Positions 1 to 8,393 of a DNA stretch of 42,615 bases are shown here, piece by piece (position 1 is the first letter of the stretch; each line of letters starts with the position of its first letter). Source of the stretch: DASRZM01 sp035686365 (GTDB taxonomy: Bacteria > Pseudomonadota > Gammaproteobacteria > Xanthomonadales > Xanthomonadaceae). The notes beneath the pieces are model-generated. The model searched no databases and was not told the DNA's origin. It saw only the letters and a program-made list of their open reading frames with translations. Where the stretch lies: positions 1-42,615 of the forward strand of contig DASRZM010000030.1 in the NCBI GenBank assembly GCA_035686365.1, given 5' to 3'. The position numbers were made by a program, and so were the translations under genes.

Positions 1-165
1 ATCTCGGTCCGGGTGGTGCTCGGCGACGACGCTACCGGCTACGAGCACCTGGAGCGCATCCTGGGCCAGTTCGAGGAGTTCTGCATAGTCACCCAGAGCG
101 TGCGCGAGGGCATCGCCGTGGAAGTGGTGGTCGAGGACGCCAGCGGCCGGGTGCTGAACAACTGA
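1..165 (+). CDS. OsmC/Ohr-family protein, C-terminal part
   Basis: The window opens inside this gene; 54 residues and a TGA stop are visible. After a strand (ISVRVVLGDD) and a helix comes FEEFCIVTQSVR (fragment residues 24-35), with one cysteine at residue 28 where OsmC/Ohr proteins carry their second, resolving cysteine, followed by the strand IAVEVVVEDASG. OsmC/Ohr proteins are cytoplasmic thiol-dependent peroxide reductases; the YhfA-like branch has no firm substrate. The first catalytic cysteine lies outside the window, so activity cannot be judged. The call is a by-eye match to a short C-terminal piece. Confidence 0.6.
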   Translation: MSVRVVLGDDATGYEHLERILGQFEEFCIVTQSVREGIAVEVVVEDASGRVLNN

Positions 166-268
166 TCCGGTCGGCGGTATTCGCAGACCGCCGAGGTCCT
201 CGCGGTGCAGAAGGGACGACGCGCGGGGCGCACGCCGCGCGATCCGGACTCAGCGCAGCCGGGGCCTT

Positions 269-1066
269 TTACCGATCCTGCCCGGGCTCGCCCAGCGCCT
301 GGTTCAGCATCTGCGCCAGCCGGGCGGCGGCCTGGCGCAGGCGCGCTTCCGCGGTCGGCCGCCAGCGGTCGAGGTAGCCGGGGTCCAGGCGCCCACGGCC
401 CGGATACAGGCCGCGGCTGCGGACGATGCGGCACGACTCCATGGCCCACTCGGCCGGCGAGGCGACGGCCAGCTCATCGGCGCCCGGTTGCGGCTGCCGC
501 GCCAGCGTCTTGGCATAGTCGAGCCAGTCGGGCTCGCGCGTGTGCAGGATCCAGTAGTCCCAGACCCCATGCAGGTTCGTGCCTTGCTCCTGGAACTGGA
601 GCTGGTAGCTGTTGCCGCCCCGGTCGTGGCCGTAGCCCGCGTGCAGCGGTTGATGCACGTCGGCGACGAAATGCACCAGGAACTTCAGCGCCTGGGCCCG
701 CGCGTCGCGCGGTCCAGAGCGGTCGGCGAGGATCCGGAGCTGGGCGTTGATGGCGCCGACGACGCAGTCGCCGTCCGGGCAGTCGCGCGCCGGCGCATAG
801 CGGCAGCCGCCGCGCCGCGGGAAGTTGACGTAGTGCCAGGGAGCGGTGTGCCGGTAGTCCTCGGTCCCGCGGACTTCGTCGGGCCAGGTCGAGACCGCGG
901 CCAGGCTCGGGATCGGCTCGGCGGCCAGCAGCTCGCGCACGGCCTGCCGTGCCGTGGGCGTGAGCCGGGCCTCGGCCAGCTCGCCGACGGCGCGATGGCC
1001 GATCTTGCTCCAGCCGTGGACGGGCGGTGCGATCAGCAGCAGGCACAGCAGGAGGCGGAGGGGCAT
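269..1066 (-). CDS. Secreted S1/P1-type zinc nuclease
   Basis: 265 residues. Residues 1-18 form a signal peptide ending PPVHG, and cleavage would expose Trp19, the N-terminal Trp whose backbone binds zinc in S1/P1 nucleases. The other ligand motifs follow in order: GHRAVGE (His24), WPDEVR, WHYVNF, FLVHFVADVHQPLHAG, GGNS and NLHGVWD. All conserved Asp and His positions of the three-zinc site appear present, so the enzyme is probably active on single-stranded DNA or RNA and exported to the periplasm or medium for nucleic acid scavenging. It is divergent from gap, with about 100 bp between the two starts. The length fits the family. Confidence 0.9.
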   Translation of the reverse strand: MPLRLLLCLLLIAPPVHGWSKIGHRAVGELAEARLTPTARQAVRELLAAEPIPSLAAVSTWPDEVRGTEDYRHTAPWHYVNFPRRGGCRYAPARDCPDGDCVVGAINAQLRILADRSGPRDARAQALKFLVHFVADVHQPLHAGYGHDRGGNSYQLQFQEQGTNLHGVWDYWILHTREPDWLDYAKTLARQPQPGADELAVASPAEWAMESCRIVRSRGLYPGRGRLDPGYLDRWRPTAEARLRQAAARLAQMLNQALGEPGQDR

Positions 1067-1093
1067 GGGGTGTCGGGCGTGGTGCAGGCCGGC

Positions 1094-1099
1094 TAAAAT
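1094..1099 (+). promoter_or_regulatory. Candidate -10 element for gap
   Basis: TAAAAT sits inside the short palindrome GGCTAAAATAGCC between the divergent nuclease and gap genes, 71 bp before the gap ATG. No good -35 is visible 16-18 bp upstream, so this is a weak promoter call based on base composition and location. Confidence 0.35.
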
Positions 1100-1170
1100 A
1101 GCCGTTCTTTGTTGCAGATTGCAGCGTTCTGCGACGATTTTCGTCCTTATTCCCCGAGGAGTCCGCTTCC

Positions 1171-2184
1171 ATGGCGATCCGTGTCGCGATCAACGGTTAT
1201 GGCCGCATCGGCCGCAACGTCCTGCGCGCGCTCTACGAGTCCGGGCGCACCGGCGAGTTCCAGGTGGTCGCCGTGAACGACCTGGGCGACGCGGAGACCA
1301 ACGCCCACCTCACCCAGTACGACACCGCGCACGGACGTTTCCCGCACGAGGTCTCGGTGGACGGCGGCGACCTGGTGGTCAAGGGCGACCGCATCCGGGT
1401 CTTCGCCGAGCGCGATCCGGCCAAGCTGCCCTGGCGCGAGCACCAGGTCGACGTGGTGCTCGAGTGCACCGGCCTGTTCACTTCCAAGGCCAGGGCCGGC
1501 GCGCACCTTGCCGGTGGCGCGAAGAAGGTGATCATCTCCGCGCCCGGCGACAAGGACGTGGACGGCACCTTCGTCTACGGCGTCAATCACGACCAGCTGA
1601 GCGCCGCGCACACGGTCGTCTCCAATGCCTCGTGCACGACCAACTGTCTGGCGCCCCTGGCCAAGGTGCTGCACGAGGGCATCGGCATCGTCCACGGCCT
1701 GATGACGACGATCCACGCCTACACCAACGACCAGGTGCTGACCGACGTCTTCCACAAGGACCTGCGCCGCGCCCGCAGCGCCACCATGAGCCAGATCCCG
1801 ACCAAGACCGGCGCGGCCGCCGCGGTCGGGCTGGTGCTGCCGGAGCTCAACGGCAGGCTCGACGGCTTCGCCATGCGCATCCCCACGATCAACGTATCGG
1901 TCGTGGACCTGACCTTCGTGGCGGCTCGCGAGACCGCCAGGGACGAGATCGACAGGATCGTGGAGGCTGCCGCCAGCGGGCCGCTGAAGGGCATCCTGGG
2001 CGTCAACACCCGCCCGCTGGTGTCGATCGACTTCAACCACGACCCCCGCAGCTCGATCTACGACGCCACCCAGACCCGCGTGATGGGTGGCACCCTGGTC
2101 AAGGTGCTGGCCTGGTACGACAACGAGTGGGGCTTCTCCAACCGCATGCTGGACCTGACCGCGGCCCTGATGGCGGCGAAGTGA
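1171..2184 (+). CDS. gap: Type I glyceraldehyde-3-phosphate dehydrogenase
   Basis: 337 residues, normal length. Converts glyceraldehyde 3-phosphate, phosphate and NAD+ to 1,3-bisphosphoglycerate in the cytoplasm. The Rossmann motif INGYGRIGRNVLRAL starts at residue 7. The catalytic motif SNASCTTNCLAP places the thiol at Cys155, with base His182 in TTIHAYTNDQ. The C-terminal WYDNEWGFSNRM is intact. An erythrose-4-phosphate dehydrogenase role is possible for this fold, but the position directly before pgk favours glycolysis. The start follows GAGGAG at 1153-1158. The pgk start lies 29 bp after the stop, so the two are probably co-transcribed. Confidence 0.97.
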   Translation: MAIRVAINGYGRIGRNVLRALYESGRTGEFQVVAVNDLGDAETNAHLTQYDTAHGRFPHEVSVDGGDLVVKGDRIRVFAERDPAKLPWREHQVDVVLECTGLFTSKARAGAHLAGGAKKVIISAPGDKDVDGTFVYGVNHDQLSAAHTVVSNASCTTNCLAPLAKVLHEGIGIVHGLMTTIHAYTNDQVLTDVFHKDLRRARSATMSQIPTKTGAAAAVGLVLPELNGRLDGFAMRIPTINVSVVDLTFVAARETARDEIDRIVEAAASGPLKGILGVNTRPLVSIDFNHDPRSSIYDATQTRVMGGTLVKVLAWYDNEWGFSNRMLDLTAALMAAK

Positions 2185-2213
2185 CGGCGATCCCGGATAT
2201 CCCGGAGTCACCG

Positions 2214-3389
2214 ATGGCCATCGTGCGCATGGGCGAGATCGACCTCGCGGGCCGGCGCGTGCTGATCCGCCAGGACCTGAACGTGCCGATCCGGGACGGC
2301 AAGGTCGGTTCGGACCAGCGCATCGTCGCGTCGCTGCCGACGCTGCAGCAGGCGCTGGCGGCCGGCGCCGCGGTGATGGTGCTCTCGCACCTGGGACGGC
2401 CGCAGGAAGGGACGTGGTCGGAATCGGACTCGCTGGCGCCGGTGGCCGCGCGGCTGGGCGAGCTGCTCGGGCGCGAGGTGCCGCTGGTGCGCGGGTACCT
2501 GGACGGCGTGGAGGTCGCGCCGGGGCAGCTGGTCATGCTCGAGAACTGCCGCATGAACGTGGGCGAGAAGGCCGACGACGATGCACTGGCTGCGCGCTAT
2601 GCGGCGCTGTGCGAGGTCTTCGTCATGGACGCCTTCGGCACGGCGCACCGCGCGCAGGCATCCACGCACGGCGTGATCCGCAAGGCCAACATCGCCTGCG
2701 GCGGCCCGCTGCTGATGGCCGAACTCGATGCCCTGGGCCGCGCGCTCGAGCATCCGGAGCGGCCGTTGCTGGCGGTGGTCGGCGGCGCCAAGGTCTCCAC
2801 CAAACTGGCACTGCTCGAGAGCCTGATCGAGAAGGTCGACCGGCTGATCGTCGGCGGCGGCATCGCCAACACCTTCATGGCTGCGGCGGGCCTGGCGGTG
2901 GGCAACTCGCTGTACGAGCAGGACTTGGTCGCGACCGCCGCCCGCATCATCGAGCGCGCGAAGGTGCGCGGGGCCGAGGTCCCGATTCCCGAAGACGTGG
3001 TGGTCTCGCCCAGGTTCAGCGCCGACGGGCCGGCCTCGGTCCGGCGCGCCAGCGAAGTCGGGCCCGGCGAGATGATCCTGGACATCGGTCCGCAGACCGC
3101 CGCCCGGTACGCGGCGCTGATCGCACAGGCCGGTACCGTGATCTGGAACGGGCCGGTCGGCGTGTTCGAGTTCGACCTGTTCGCCAAGGGCACCGAGACC
3201 GTGGCGCGCGCGATCGCCGCCTCGGCTGCATTCTCGATCGCCGGCGGCGGCGACACGCTGGCGGCCGTGGAGAAGTACGGCATCGCCGGGGAGGTGTCGT
3301 ACATCTCCACCGGAGGCGGGGCTTTCCTGGAGTTCTGCGAGGGCAAGGAGCTGCCCGCAGTGGCCGCACTGCGGGAACGCGGCGGCTGA
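2214..3389 (+). CDS. pgk: Phosphoglycerate kinase
   Basis: 391 residues with this start. Transfers phosphate from 1,3-bisphosphoglycerate to ADP. Recognisable blocks in order: VLIRQDLNVPIRDGKV, LSHLGRPQEG, LENCRMNVGEKADD, DAFGTAHRAQASTHG, VVGGAKVSTKLALLESL, WNGPVGVFEFDLFAKGT and the nucleotide loop IAGGGDTLAAVEKYG. The open frame runs far upstream through gap, so the start must be chosen. ATG 2214 is preceded by CGGAG at 2203-2207 and gives MAIVRMGEIDLAG. GTG 2181, which overlaps the gap stop as GTGA, is the alternative and would add eleven residues. Follows gap in a presumed glycolytic operon. Confidence 0.96.
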   Translation: MAIVRMGEIDLAGRRVLIRQDLNVPIRDGKVGSDQRIVASLPTLQQALAAGAAVMVLSHLGRPQEGTWSESDSLAPVAARLGELLGREVPLVRGYLDGVEVAPGQLVMLENCRMNVGEKADDDALAARYAALCEVFVMDAFGTAHRAQASTHGVIRKANIACGGPLLMAELDALGRALEHPERPLLAVVGGAKVSTKLALLESLIEKVDRLIVGGGIANTFMAAAGLAVGNSLYEQDLVATAARIIERAKVRGAEVPIPEDVVVSPRFSADGPASVRRASEVGPGEMILDIGPQTAARYAALIAQAGTVIWNGPVGVFEFDLFAKGTETVARAIAASAAFSIAGGGDTLAAVEKYGIAGEVSYISTGGGAFLEFCEGKELPAVAALRERGG

Positions 3390-3757
3390 TCGGCATCACC
3401 GGAGCGTGACCGGCATCACTGCAGCTGCGCGATGCTGTCGCGGTTTCCGGCTGCCGTGTGCCGTGAATCCGGGGTGATTACGAGAGCTGCGTCGCGCGCG
3501 TTCCGTGTGCCTGCTCACCCTGCATCTGTGACGTGCACACGTGGCCCCGGAGCTGTCGCATCCGCCTGCACCGGGCGCAGCTGCTGCCGGTACCGAAACC
3601 ATCGCTGAATCATCCGGACGAGTTCGCGGAAGTGCTCGTGTAGTCACACTGAAACGTCGATCCACTGCGACGGCGCGCACAACCGCGGGCAAGCGTGGCG
3701 CGCACATTGACATCGAAGCCTGCGATTGCATGCAGGCGATGTCGATGGAAACCGCAG
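3390..3757 (+). other. Intergenic stretch without a recognisable gene
   Basis: 368 bp between pgk and the metalloprotease. It holds a short direct repeat CGGCATCAC just after pgk (two copies about 20 bp apart) and a palindrome ACGTG-CA-CACGT at 3531-3542 that could be an operator. Short open frames exist on both strands, but none has a ribosome binding site or a recognisable sequence. No clear terminator for pgk is visible. Confidence 0.5.
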
Positions 3758-5131
3758 ATGCGCGCAGTTCTCACAGTGATCGTGATGCTGATCACAGGCA
3801 CCGTCAACGCAGCCCGGATCGAGGGCTCGCTGCAGGTGCTGTGGGGCGATGCGCAGCCCGGCTCCGGGCACGCCGACAAGCTGCTGGTCCTGCTGGACAC
3901 CGGCGCCGAAGTGCACGAACTCGACGCCGACGAGTCGTTGATGGCAGCCGAGGACCTGTACTCGCTGCAGGGCAAGGCGGTCACGGTCGAGACCGTCGCG
4001 ATGGCCAAGACCGACGGCGGAGCGCTGGTACCGGAACTGATCGTTCCGATCGACGGCGCCGGGACCAAGTCGCTGGTCGAGCCGGACGAGTCGCGCCCCT
4101 GGGTGGTGCTGCTGTGCCGCTTCGCCGACATCGCCGGGGAGCCGGAAACGCCCGCCTACTTCACCTCGATGTACGGCCCCTCCGAGGACCAGCTCGGCGG
4201 CTACTGGGCAGCCATGTCGGGCGGCCGGATCCAGATGAACGAAGGGCGCGTGCACGGCTGGTACGGCCTGCCGCAGTCCCGATCGGACTACCTGCGCAGC
4301 AACGGCAGCGCCGACCTGGGCAAACTGTTCAACGACTGCATCGGGGCAGCCGACGCTGACGTGGATTTCAGCAACGACGGCATCGGCCTCGCCGGCATCC
4401 AGCTGATGTTCAATGCACCGTTGGACTGCTGCGCATGGGCCGGCAAGCTGCGGGCGACGCTCGACGGCATGAGCGGCACCTGGCGCGTGGCATGGCTGCC
4501 ACCGTTCGCCTACAGAAACGTCGCCGGCCTGGCGCACGAGATCGGCCACACCTTCGGCCTGGCGCACTCCAACAACTCCGATGGCGACGCCGACCCCTAC
4601 GACAACGTCTGGGACGTGATGAGTGATCCGTACCGCAACTCGGTGTCCGACGCGGTGTTCGGCGCCCTGCCCAAGGGACTGTCGGCCTACCAGCGCGATC
4701 GCGCCGGCTGGGTGGCCCCCGAGCGCAAGCGGGTGGTGGGGCCCGACGAAACCGTGCGTGTCCAGCTCGGGTACCTGGGTGAAGATACCCCGGGCCTGGA
4801 CCTGGTCCTGGTGCAGTACGACGTCGATGCGCCCTGGCGCACCTTGGCCATCGACGCGCGCTCGACCCGGACCTTCGAGGACGCAGAGCTTCCCGACAAG
4901 GCAGTGATCCTGCACCAGGTCGATACCACCCGGCGCGAGCCGGCCTGGTCGGTGGACACCGACCAAGTGGTTTCCGATGTCTCCGACAACGAAGGCTCGA
5001 TGTTCCGCGTCGGTGAGCGCTACCGCAGCGCAGACAAGTTGCTGACGGTCGAGATCCTCGGCCAGAGCGCCACCGGCTTCGAGGTCGAGGTCACGACCGT
5101 TCCGGTGTTGTTCTCCGACGATTTCAGCTGA
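3758..5131 (+). CDS. Secreted zinc metalloprotease, metzincin (M11/M6-like)
   Basis: 457 residues from ATG 3758, chosen because it begins a clean signal peptide, MRAVLTVIVMLITGTVNA; an in-frame ATG at 3695 would put a basic extension before it. The zinc motif HEIGHTFGLAH (HExxHxxGxxH) lies near residues 257-267. It is followed by an Asp-rich loop and the Met-turn VWDVMSDPY, then SAYQRDRAGWV, as in gametolysin-type and M6-type peptidases. The protein should be exported and digest extracellular protein. The mature part has several Cys, including a CC pair before the active site. The C-terminus reads VLFSDDFS and stops just as a heptamer repeat element begins. Substrate unknown. Confidence 0.82.
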   Translation: MRAVLTVIVMLITGTVNAARIEGSLQVLWGDAQPGSGHADKLLVLLDTGAEVHELDADESLMAAEDLYSLQGKAVTVETVAMAKTDGGALVPELIVPIDGAGTKSLVEPDESRPWVVLLCRFADIAGEPETPAYFTSMYGPSEDQLGGYWAAMSGGRIQMNEGRVHGWYGLPQSRSDYLRSNGSADLGKLFNDCIGAADADVDFSNDGIGLAGIQLMFNAPLDCCAWAGKLRATLDGMSGTWRVAWLPPFAYRNVAGLAHEIGHTFGLAHSNNSDGDADPYDNVWDVMSDPYRNSVSDAVFGALPKGLSAYQRDRAGWVAPERKRVVGPDETVRVQLGYLGEDTPGLDLVLVQYDVDAPWRTLAIDARSTRTFEDAELPDKAVILHQVDTTRREPAWSVDTDQVVSDVSDNEGSMFRVGERYRSADKLLTVEILGQSATGFEVEVTTVPVLFSDDFS

Positions 5132-5134
5132 GGC

Positions 5135-5276
5135 GGGACTCGGGACTCGGGACTCGGAAGAGCTCCGTGCTTTGCTCCCCCCTCCCGAGGGGAGAGGGGC
5201 TGCAAGCCACGACACCCGGTCGGCAGCGCGAGCTTTCCCGAGTCCCGAGTCCCGAGTCCCGAGTCCCGAGTCCCGG
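5135..5276. repeat. Inverted heptamer arrays forming a large stem-loop
   Basis: Three tandem GGGACTC units (5135-5155) face five tandem GAGTCCC units (5240-5274). The arms are complementary and separated by about 85 bp that itself contains the stem-forming CCCCTCCC/GAGGGGAG segment. The element begins 4 bp after the metalloprotease stop and ends 43 bp before the pyk start. The unequal unit numbers suggest slippage. It could act as a terminator or mRNA-stabilising structure, or affect pyk expression. Confidence 0.85.
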
Positions 5277-5319
5277 CTCCCTGTGCTAGCGTTCCCCCTC
5301 CCGCCCGTCGCGGCACGCC

Positions 5320-6786
5320 ATGCACACGCCCTTGCGCCGGACCAAGATCATCGCCACGCTCGGTCCTGCCACCGACGAGGACGCAGCGCTGGAAGAGCTG
5401 CTGCGTGCCGGCGTCAACATCGTGCGACTGAACTTCTCGCACGGCAGCGCCGGGGAACAGGCGCGCCGCGCCGGGGCCGTGCGCGAGGCGGCCGCCCGGA
5501 TCGGCCGGGAGGTCGCGATCCTGGTGGACCTGGCCGGACCCAAGATCCGGATCGAGCGCTTCGCCGTGGGCAGCGTGCAGCTCAGGGCGGGACAGCGCTT
5601 CGAGTTGCGCTGCCGGGCCGGCGCGCCCGCGGGCGATGCCACCGGCGTGGGCGTGAGCTACACGGGCCTGCCGGGCGACGTCGCACCGGGCGACACGCTG
5701 CTGCTGGACGACGGGATGGTGGCGCTGCGCGTGGAAGCGGTCGAGGGTGACACGGTGGCCACCACGGTGCTGACCGACGGTGTGCTGTCCGACCGCAAGG
5801 GTCTGAACCGCCTTGGCGGCGGGCTCTCGCTGGGTGCGCTCAGCGACAAGGACCGCGCCGACATCGTCGAGGGCGCGCGCATCGACGCCGACTTCATGGC
5901 GGTCTCTTTCTGCCGCAATGCCCGGGACGTGCACGATGCGCGTGAGCTGGCGCGTGCCGCCGGCAGCCGCGCCGGCATCGTGGCCAAGATCGAGCGTGCC
6001 GAGGCGATCGCCAACCTGGCCGAGATCATCGAGGCCTCCGACGCGGTGATGGTGGCCCGCGGCGACCTGGGCGTGGAAATCGGCGATGCCGAGCTGCCCG
6101 GGCTGCAGAAGAAGATCATCCGCGAGACGCTGGCCGCCAACCGGATCGTGATCACCGCCACGCAGATGCTGCAGTCGATGGTCGACTCGCCGATTCCCAC
6201 CCGCGCCGAGGTCCTGGACGTCGCCAACGCCGTCATCGACGGGACCGACGCGGTGATGCTCTCGGCCGAGACCGCCACCGGCCAGTACCCCGCGATGGCC
6301 GTGGCCGCGATGGTGCGCATCTGCCTGGGCGCCGAACGCCAGTTCGAGGCCGAAACGGATTTCGAGGCGGCGCCGCGCAACCTGCAGCGCGCCGACCAGG
6401 CGATCGCGATGGCCTCGATGTTCCTGGCCGAACACATCCGCGTGCGCGCCATCCTGGCGCTGACCGAATCGGGCGGCACGGCGCGGTTCCTGTCGCGCTT
6501 CCGCTCCTCGGTGCCGATATTCGGGCTGTCGCGTCACGACGGTGCACGCCGGCAGATGGCGATGATGCGCGATGTCTATCCGGTCGCCTTCGACAGCCAG
6601 GGCATGCCGCCGCGGCAGGCCGCGCGCGCGGCGGTCCGGCGCCTGTACGAGCTCGGCGAGCTTGCGGTCGGCGACCGCGTCATCATCACCAGCGGCGACG
6701 CCATGGAGCACCGTGGCGCCACCAACACGCTGCGCCTGCTGGTCGTGGGCGAAGGCGGCGCCGCCGAGGGGTTGGGCGACCTGTGA
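5320..6786 (+). CDS. pyk: Pyruvate kinase
   Basis: 488 residues, normal length. Converts phosphoenolpyruvate and ADP to pyruvate and ATP. Substrate site VRLNFSHG (Arg36, Asn38), VDLAGPKIRIERF, then the B domain. LSDRKGLNRLGGGLS replaces the usual KKGVNLPG, as in the proteobacterial PykA branch. Catalytic Lys223 and metal ligand Glu225 lie in VAKIERAEA, Asp249 in MVARGDLGVEI, and TATQMLQSM and DGTDAVMLSAETATG complete the barrel. The C-terminal allosteric domain is present. ATG 5320 is the only start before RRTKIIATLGPAT; the ribosome binding site is weak. The heptamer repeat lies directly upstream. Confidence 0.95.
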   Translation: MHTPLRRTKIIATLGPATDEDAALEELLRAGVNIVRLNFSHGSAGEQARRAGAVREAAARIGREVAILVDLAGPKIRIERFAVGSVQLRAGQRFELRCRAGAPAGDATGVGVSYTGLPGDVAPGDTLLLDDGMVALRVEAVEGDTVATTVLTDGVLSDRKGLNRLGGGLSLGALSDKDRADIVEGARIDADFMAVSFCRNARDVHDARELARAAGSRAGIVAKIERAEAIANLAEIIEASDAVMVARGDLGVEIGDAELPGLQKKIIRETLAANRIVITATQMLQSMVDSPIPTRAEVLDVANAVIDGTDAVMLSAETATGQYPAMAVAAMVRICLGAERQFEAETDFEAAPRNLQRADQAIAMASMFLAEHIRVRAILALTESGGTARFLSRFRSSVPIFGLSRHDGARRQMAMMRDVYPVAFDSQGMPPRQAARAAVRRLYELGELAVGDRVIITSGDAMEHRGATNTLRLLVVGEGGAAEGLGDL

Positions 6787-6799
6787 GGACGAGGGAGTC

Positions 6800-7348
6800 G
6801 TGACGCGATCCAACGCCTACACGATCCTGTGCGTCCTGATTCGCGCATTTGCGCTGGTGCTGTTCATCGATGTGGCGGGTGCGGCGTTCGGCGCTCTTGC
6901 CTGGATCGACGTCGGGGATCGACCGGTGCCGTTCCTGGCAACGACCGGCGTACCGCTGCTCACGGCACTGCTGCTGTGGCTGTTCGCCGACGTGATCGCG
7001 CGCGCAACGCTGGCACGACCCACCCGGCAGGCTTTCGAAAGCGACCTCCCGGCAGCCGAGTGGCAACGGCTGGCGTTCTCGACTGTTGGGGTGTTTTTCG
7101 CGGTCGCCGCGCTCGGCGATGTCGCGCACCAGACGATGCGCGTATCGATCGGCGGCGCGTACCTGGGGTACGACATGGGTTTCGATGAAGGTTGGCGCGC
7201 CCGCGTCGTCGCGGACGCGATCGAGTTCGCGCTCGGCGTCGGGTTGATGTTCGGCGCGCGCGGCCTGGTCGGGGTGCTGCGCCGGTTCCGCCAGTTCGGC
7301 AGTGCCGCCCCGTCGCGTCCGGCCGACGCCGACCCTTCCGCAGACTGA
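6800..7348 (+). CDS. Four-helix inner-membrane protein of unknown function
   Basis: 182 residues from GTG 6800, 13 bp after the pyk stop, with GAGGGAG just before it. Four hydrophobic segments are visible: FALVLFIDVAGAAFGALAWI, GVPLLTALLLWLFADVIA, FSTVGVFFAVAALGDVA and IEFALGVGLMFGARGLVG. A basic and Pro/Ala-rich C-terminal tail follows. The layout resembles small DUF-type membrane proteins, but I recognise no family. Its close position suggests co-transcription with pyk. Confidence 0.7.
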   Translation: MTRSNAYTILCVLIRAFALVLFIDVAGAAFGALAWIDVGDRPVPFLATTGVPLLTALLLWLFADVIARATLARPTRQAFESDLPAAEWQRLAFSTVGVFFAVAALGDVAHQTMRVSIGGAYLGYDMGFDEGWRARVVADAIEFALGVGLMFGARGLVGVLRRFRQFGSAAPSRPADADPSAD

Positions 7349-7439
7349 GCGCGAGCGGCAGCGCGATGCGTCCATGCCGCGTGCACGGCGTGCGGAGTAG
7401 GCTTTCACGCCGATTCTCGTTCCAGGCAAGGGGACAGCG

Positions 7440-8306
7440 ATGGATTTTCTGCGCGACTGGCTCGGGCCCGAACAGCTCGACACACTGAAAGTCTCCGCGG
7501 TCGAATGGGGCATCCGGTTCGTGCTGGCGCTGCTGCTGCTGGTGGTCGGCCTGTGGCTGGTGCGCATGCTGTCCAACGCCATCCGCAGGGCCATGCAGCG
7601 CACCGGCCAGGATGCGGTCCTGGTCGACTTCGTACGCAACCTGGCCTACGGCGCACTGATGGCGGTGCTGCTGGTGGCTGTGCTGCAGCAGATGGGGATG
7701 CCCTCGACCTCGCTGATCGCCGCGCTGGGCGCCGCCGGCCTGGCGATCGGCCTGGCGCTGAAGGATTCGCTGGCCAACCTGGCCGCGGGCGTGCTGCTGA
7801 TCACGTTCAGGCCGTTCCGCGCCGGCGATTTCGTCGAGGTCGCCGGGCAGTGCGGCAGCGTGGTATCGGTGCGGCTGTTCTTCACGCTGCTGGCGACGCC
7901 GGACAACCGCGAGATCACCATCCCCAACAACGAGATCGCGACCCGTCCGATCGTCAACTACACCGCGCGCGACTCGCGCCGGGTGGACATGGAGGTCGGC
8001 GTGGCCTACGGGTCGGACGCGCTCGAGGCGCTGGAGGTGATCCGTGGCGTGCTGGAGAGGGATCCACGCGTGCTCGAGCAGCCCGAGCCGGCGCTGATGG
8101 TGCTGACCCTGGCCGACAGCAGTGTGAACCTGGCGATCCGGCCCTGGGTCAGGACGCCCGACTACTGGACCGTCCGCAGCGACCTGCTGGCTGCGATCAA
8201 GCAGGCGCTGGAGGACGCCGGCATCGAGATCCCGTTCCCGCAGCGCACCGTGCGCGTGATCGGTGGCGGCAAGGACGAGGACCAGGCAGCGGCGGCCGGC
8301 GCCTGA
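7440..8306 (+). CDS. Small-conductance mechanosensitive channel, MscS family
   Basis: 288 residues, the size of the simple three-helix MscS type. Hydrophobic segments at about 24-46, 64-86 and 91-114. The pore helix reads LGAAGLAIGLALKDSLANLA (Gly/Ala packing, then the gating region), followed by VLLITFRPFRAGDFVEV into the beta domain and TIPNNEIATRPIVNYT, all typical of the family. It opens under membrane tension and releases solutes on osmotic downshock. AAGGGGA at 7428-7434 gives a good ribosome binding site. A monocistronic context is likely. Together with mscL at 20.2 kb, the window holds two classes of tension-gated channel. Confidence 0.93.
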   Translation: MDFLRDWLGPEQLDTLKVSAVEWGIRFVLALLLLVVGLWLVRMLSNAIRRAMQRTGQDAVLVDFVRNLAYGALMAVLLVAVLQQMGMPSTSLIAALGAAGLAIGLALKDSLANLAAGVLLITFRPFRAGDFVEVAGQCGSVVSVRLFFTLLATPDNREITIPNNEIATRPIVNYTARDSRRVDMEVGVAYGSDALEALEVIRGVLERDPRVLEQPEPALMVLTLADSSVNLAIRPWVRTPDYWTVRSDLLAAIKQALEDAGIEIPFPQRTVRVIGGGKDEDQAAAAGA

Positions 8307-8393
8307 GGCAGCGGCGGTCGTCTGCTGCATCGATGACGGCCTTTCCGCTTCGTAGGCCGTGCCGCGGTCCGAGGACGCGCCGCATCGAAGCCT

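Noticed and set aside
205..1096. Plus-strand frames opposite the S1/P1 nuclease
   Set aside because: Low-complexity Arg/Ala/Pro text typical of antisense GC-rich frames; the minus strand shows all nuclease ligands.
954..2213. Long N-terminal extension of the pgk frame through gap
   Set aside because: Arg/Gly-rich shadow of gap; the family start and a ribosome binding site fit ATG 2214.
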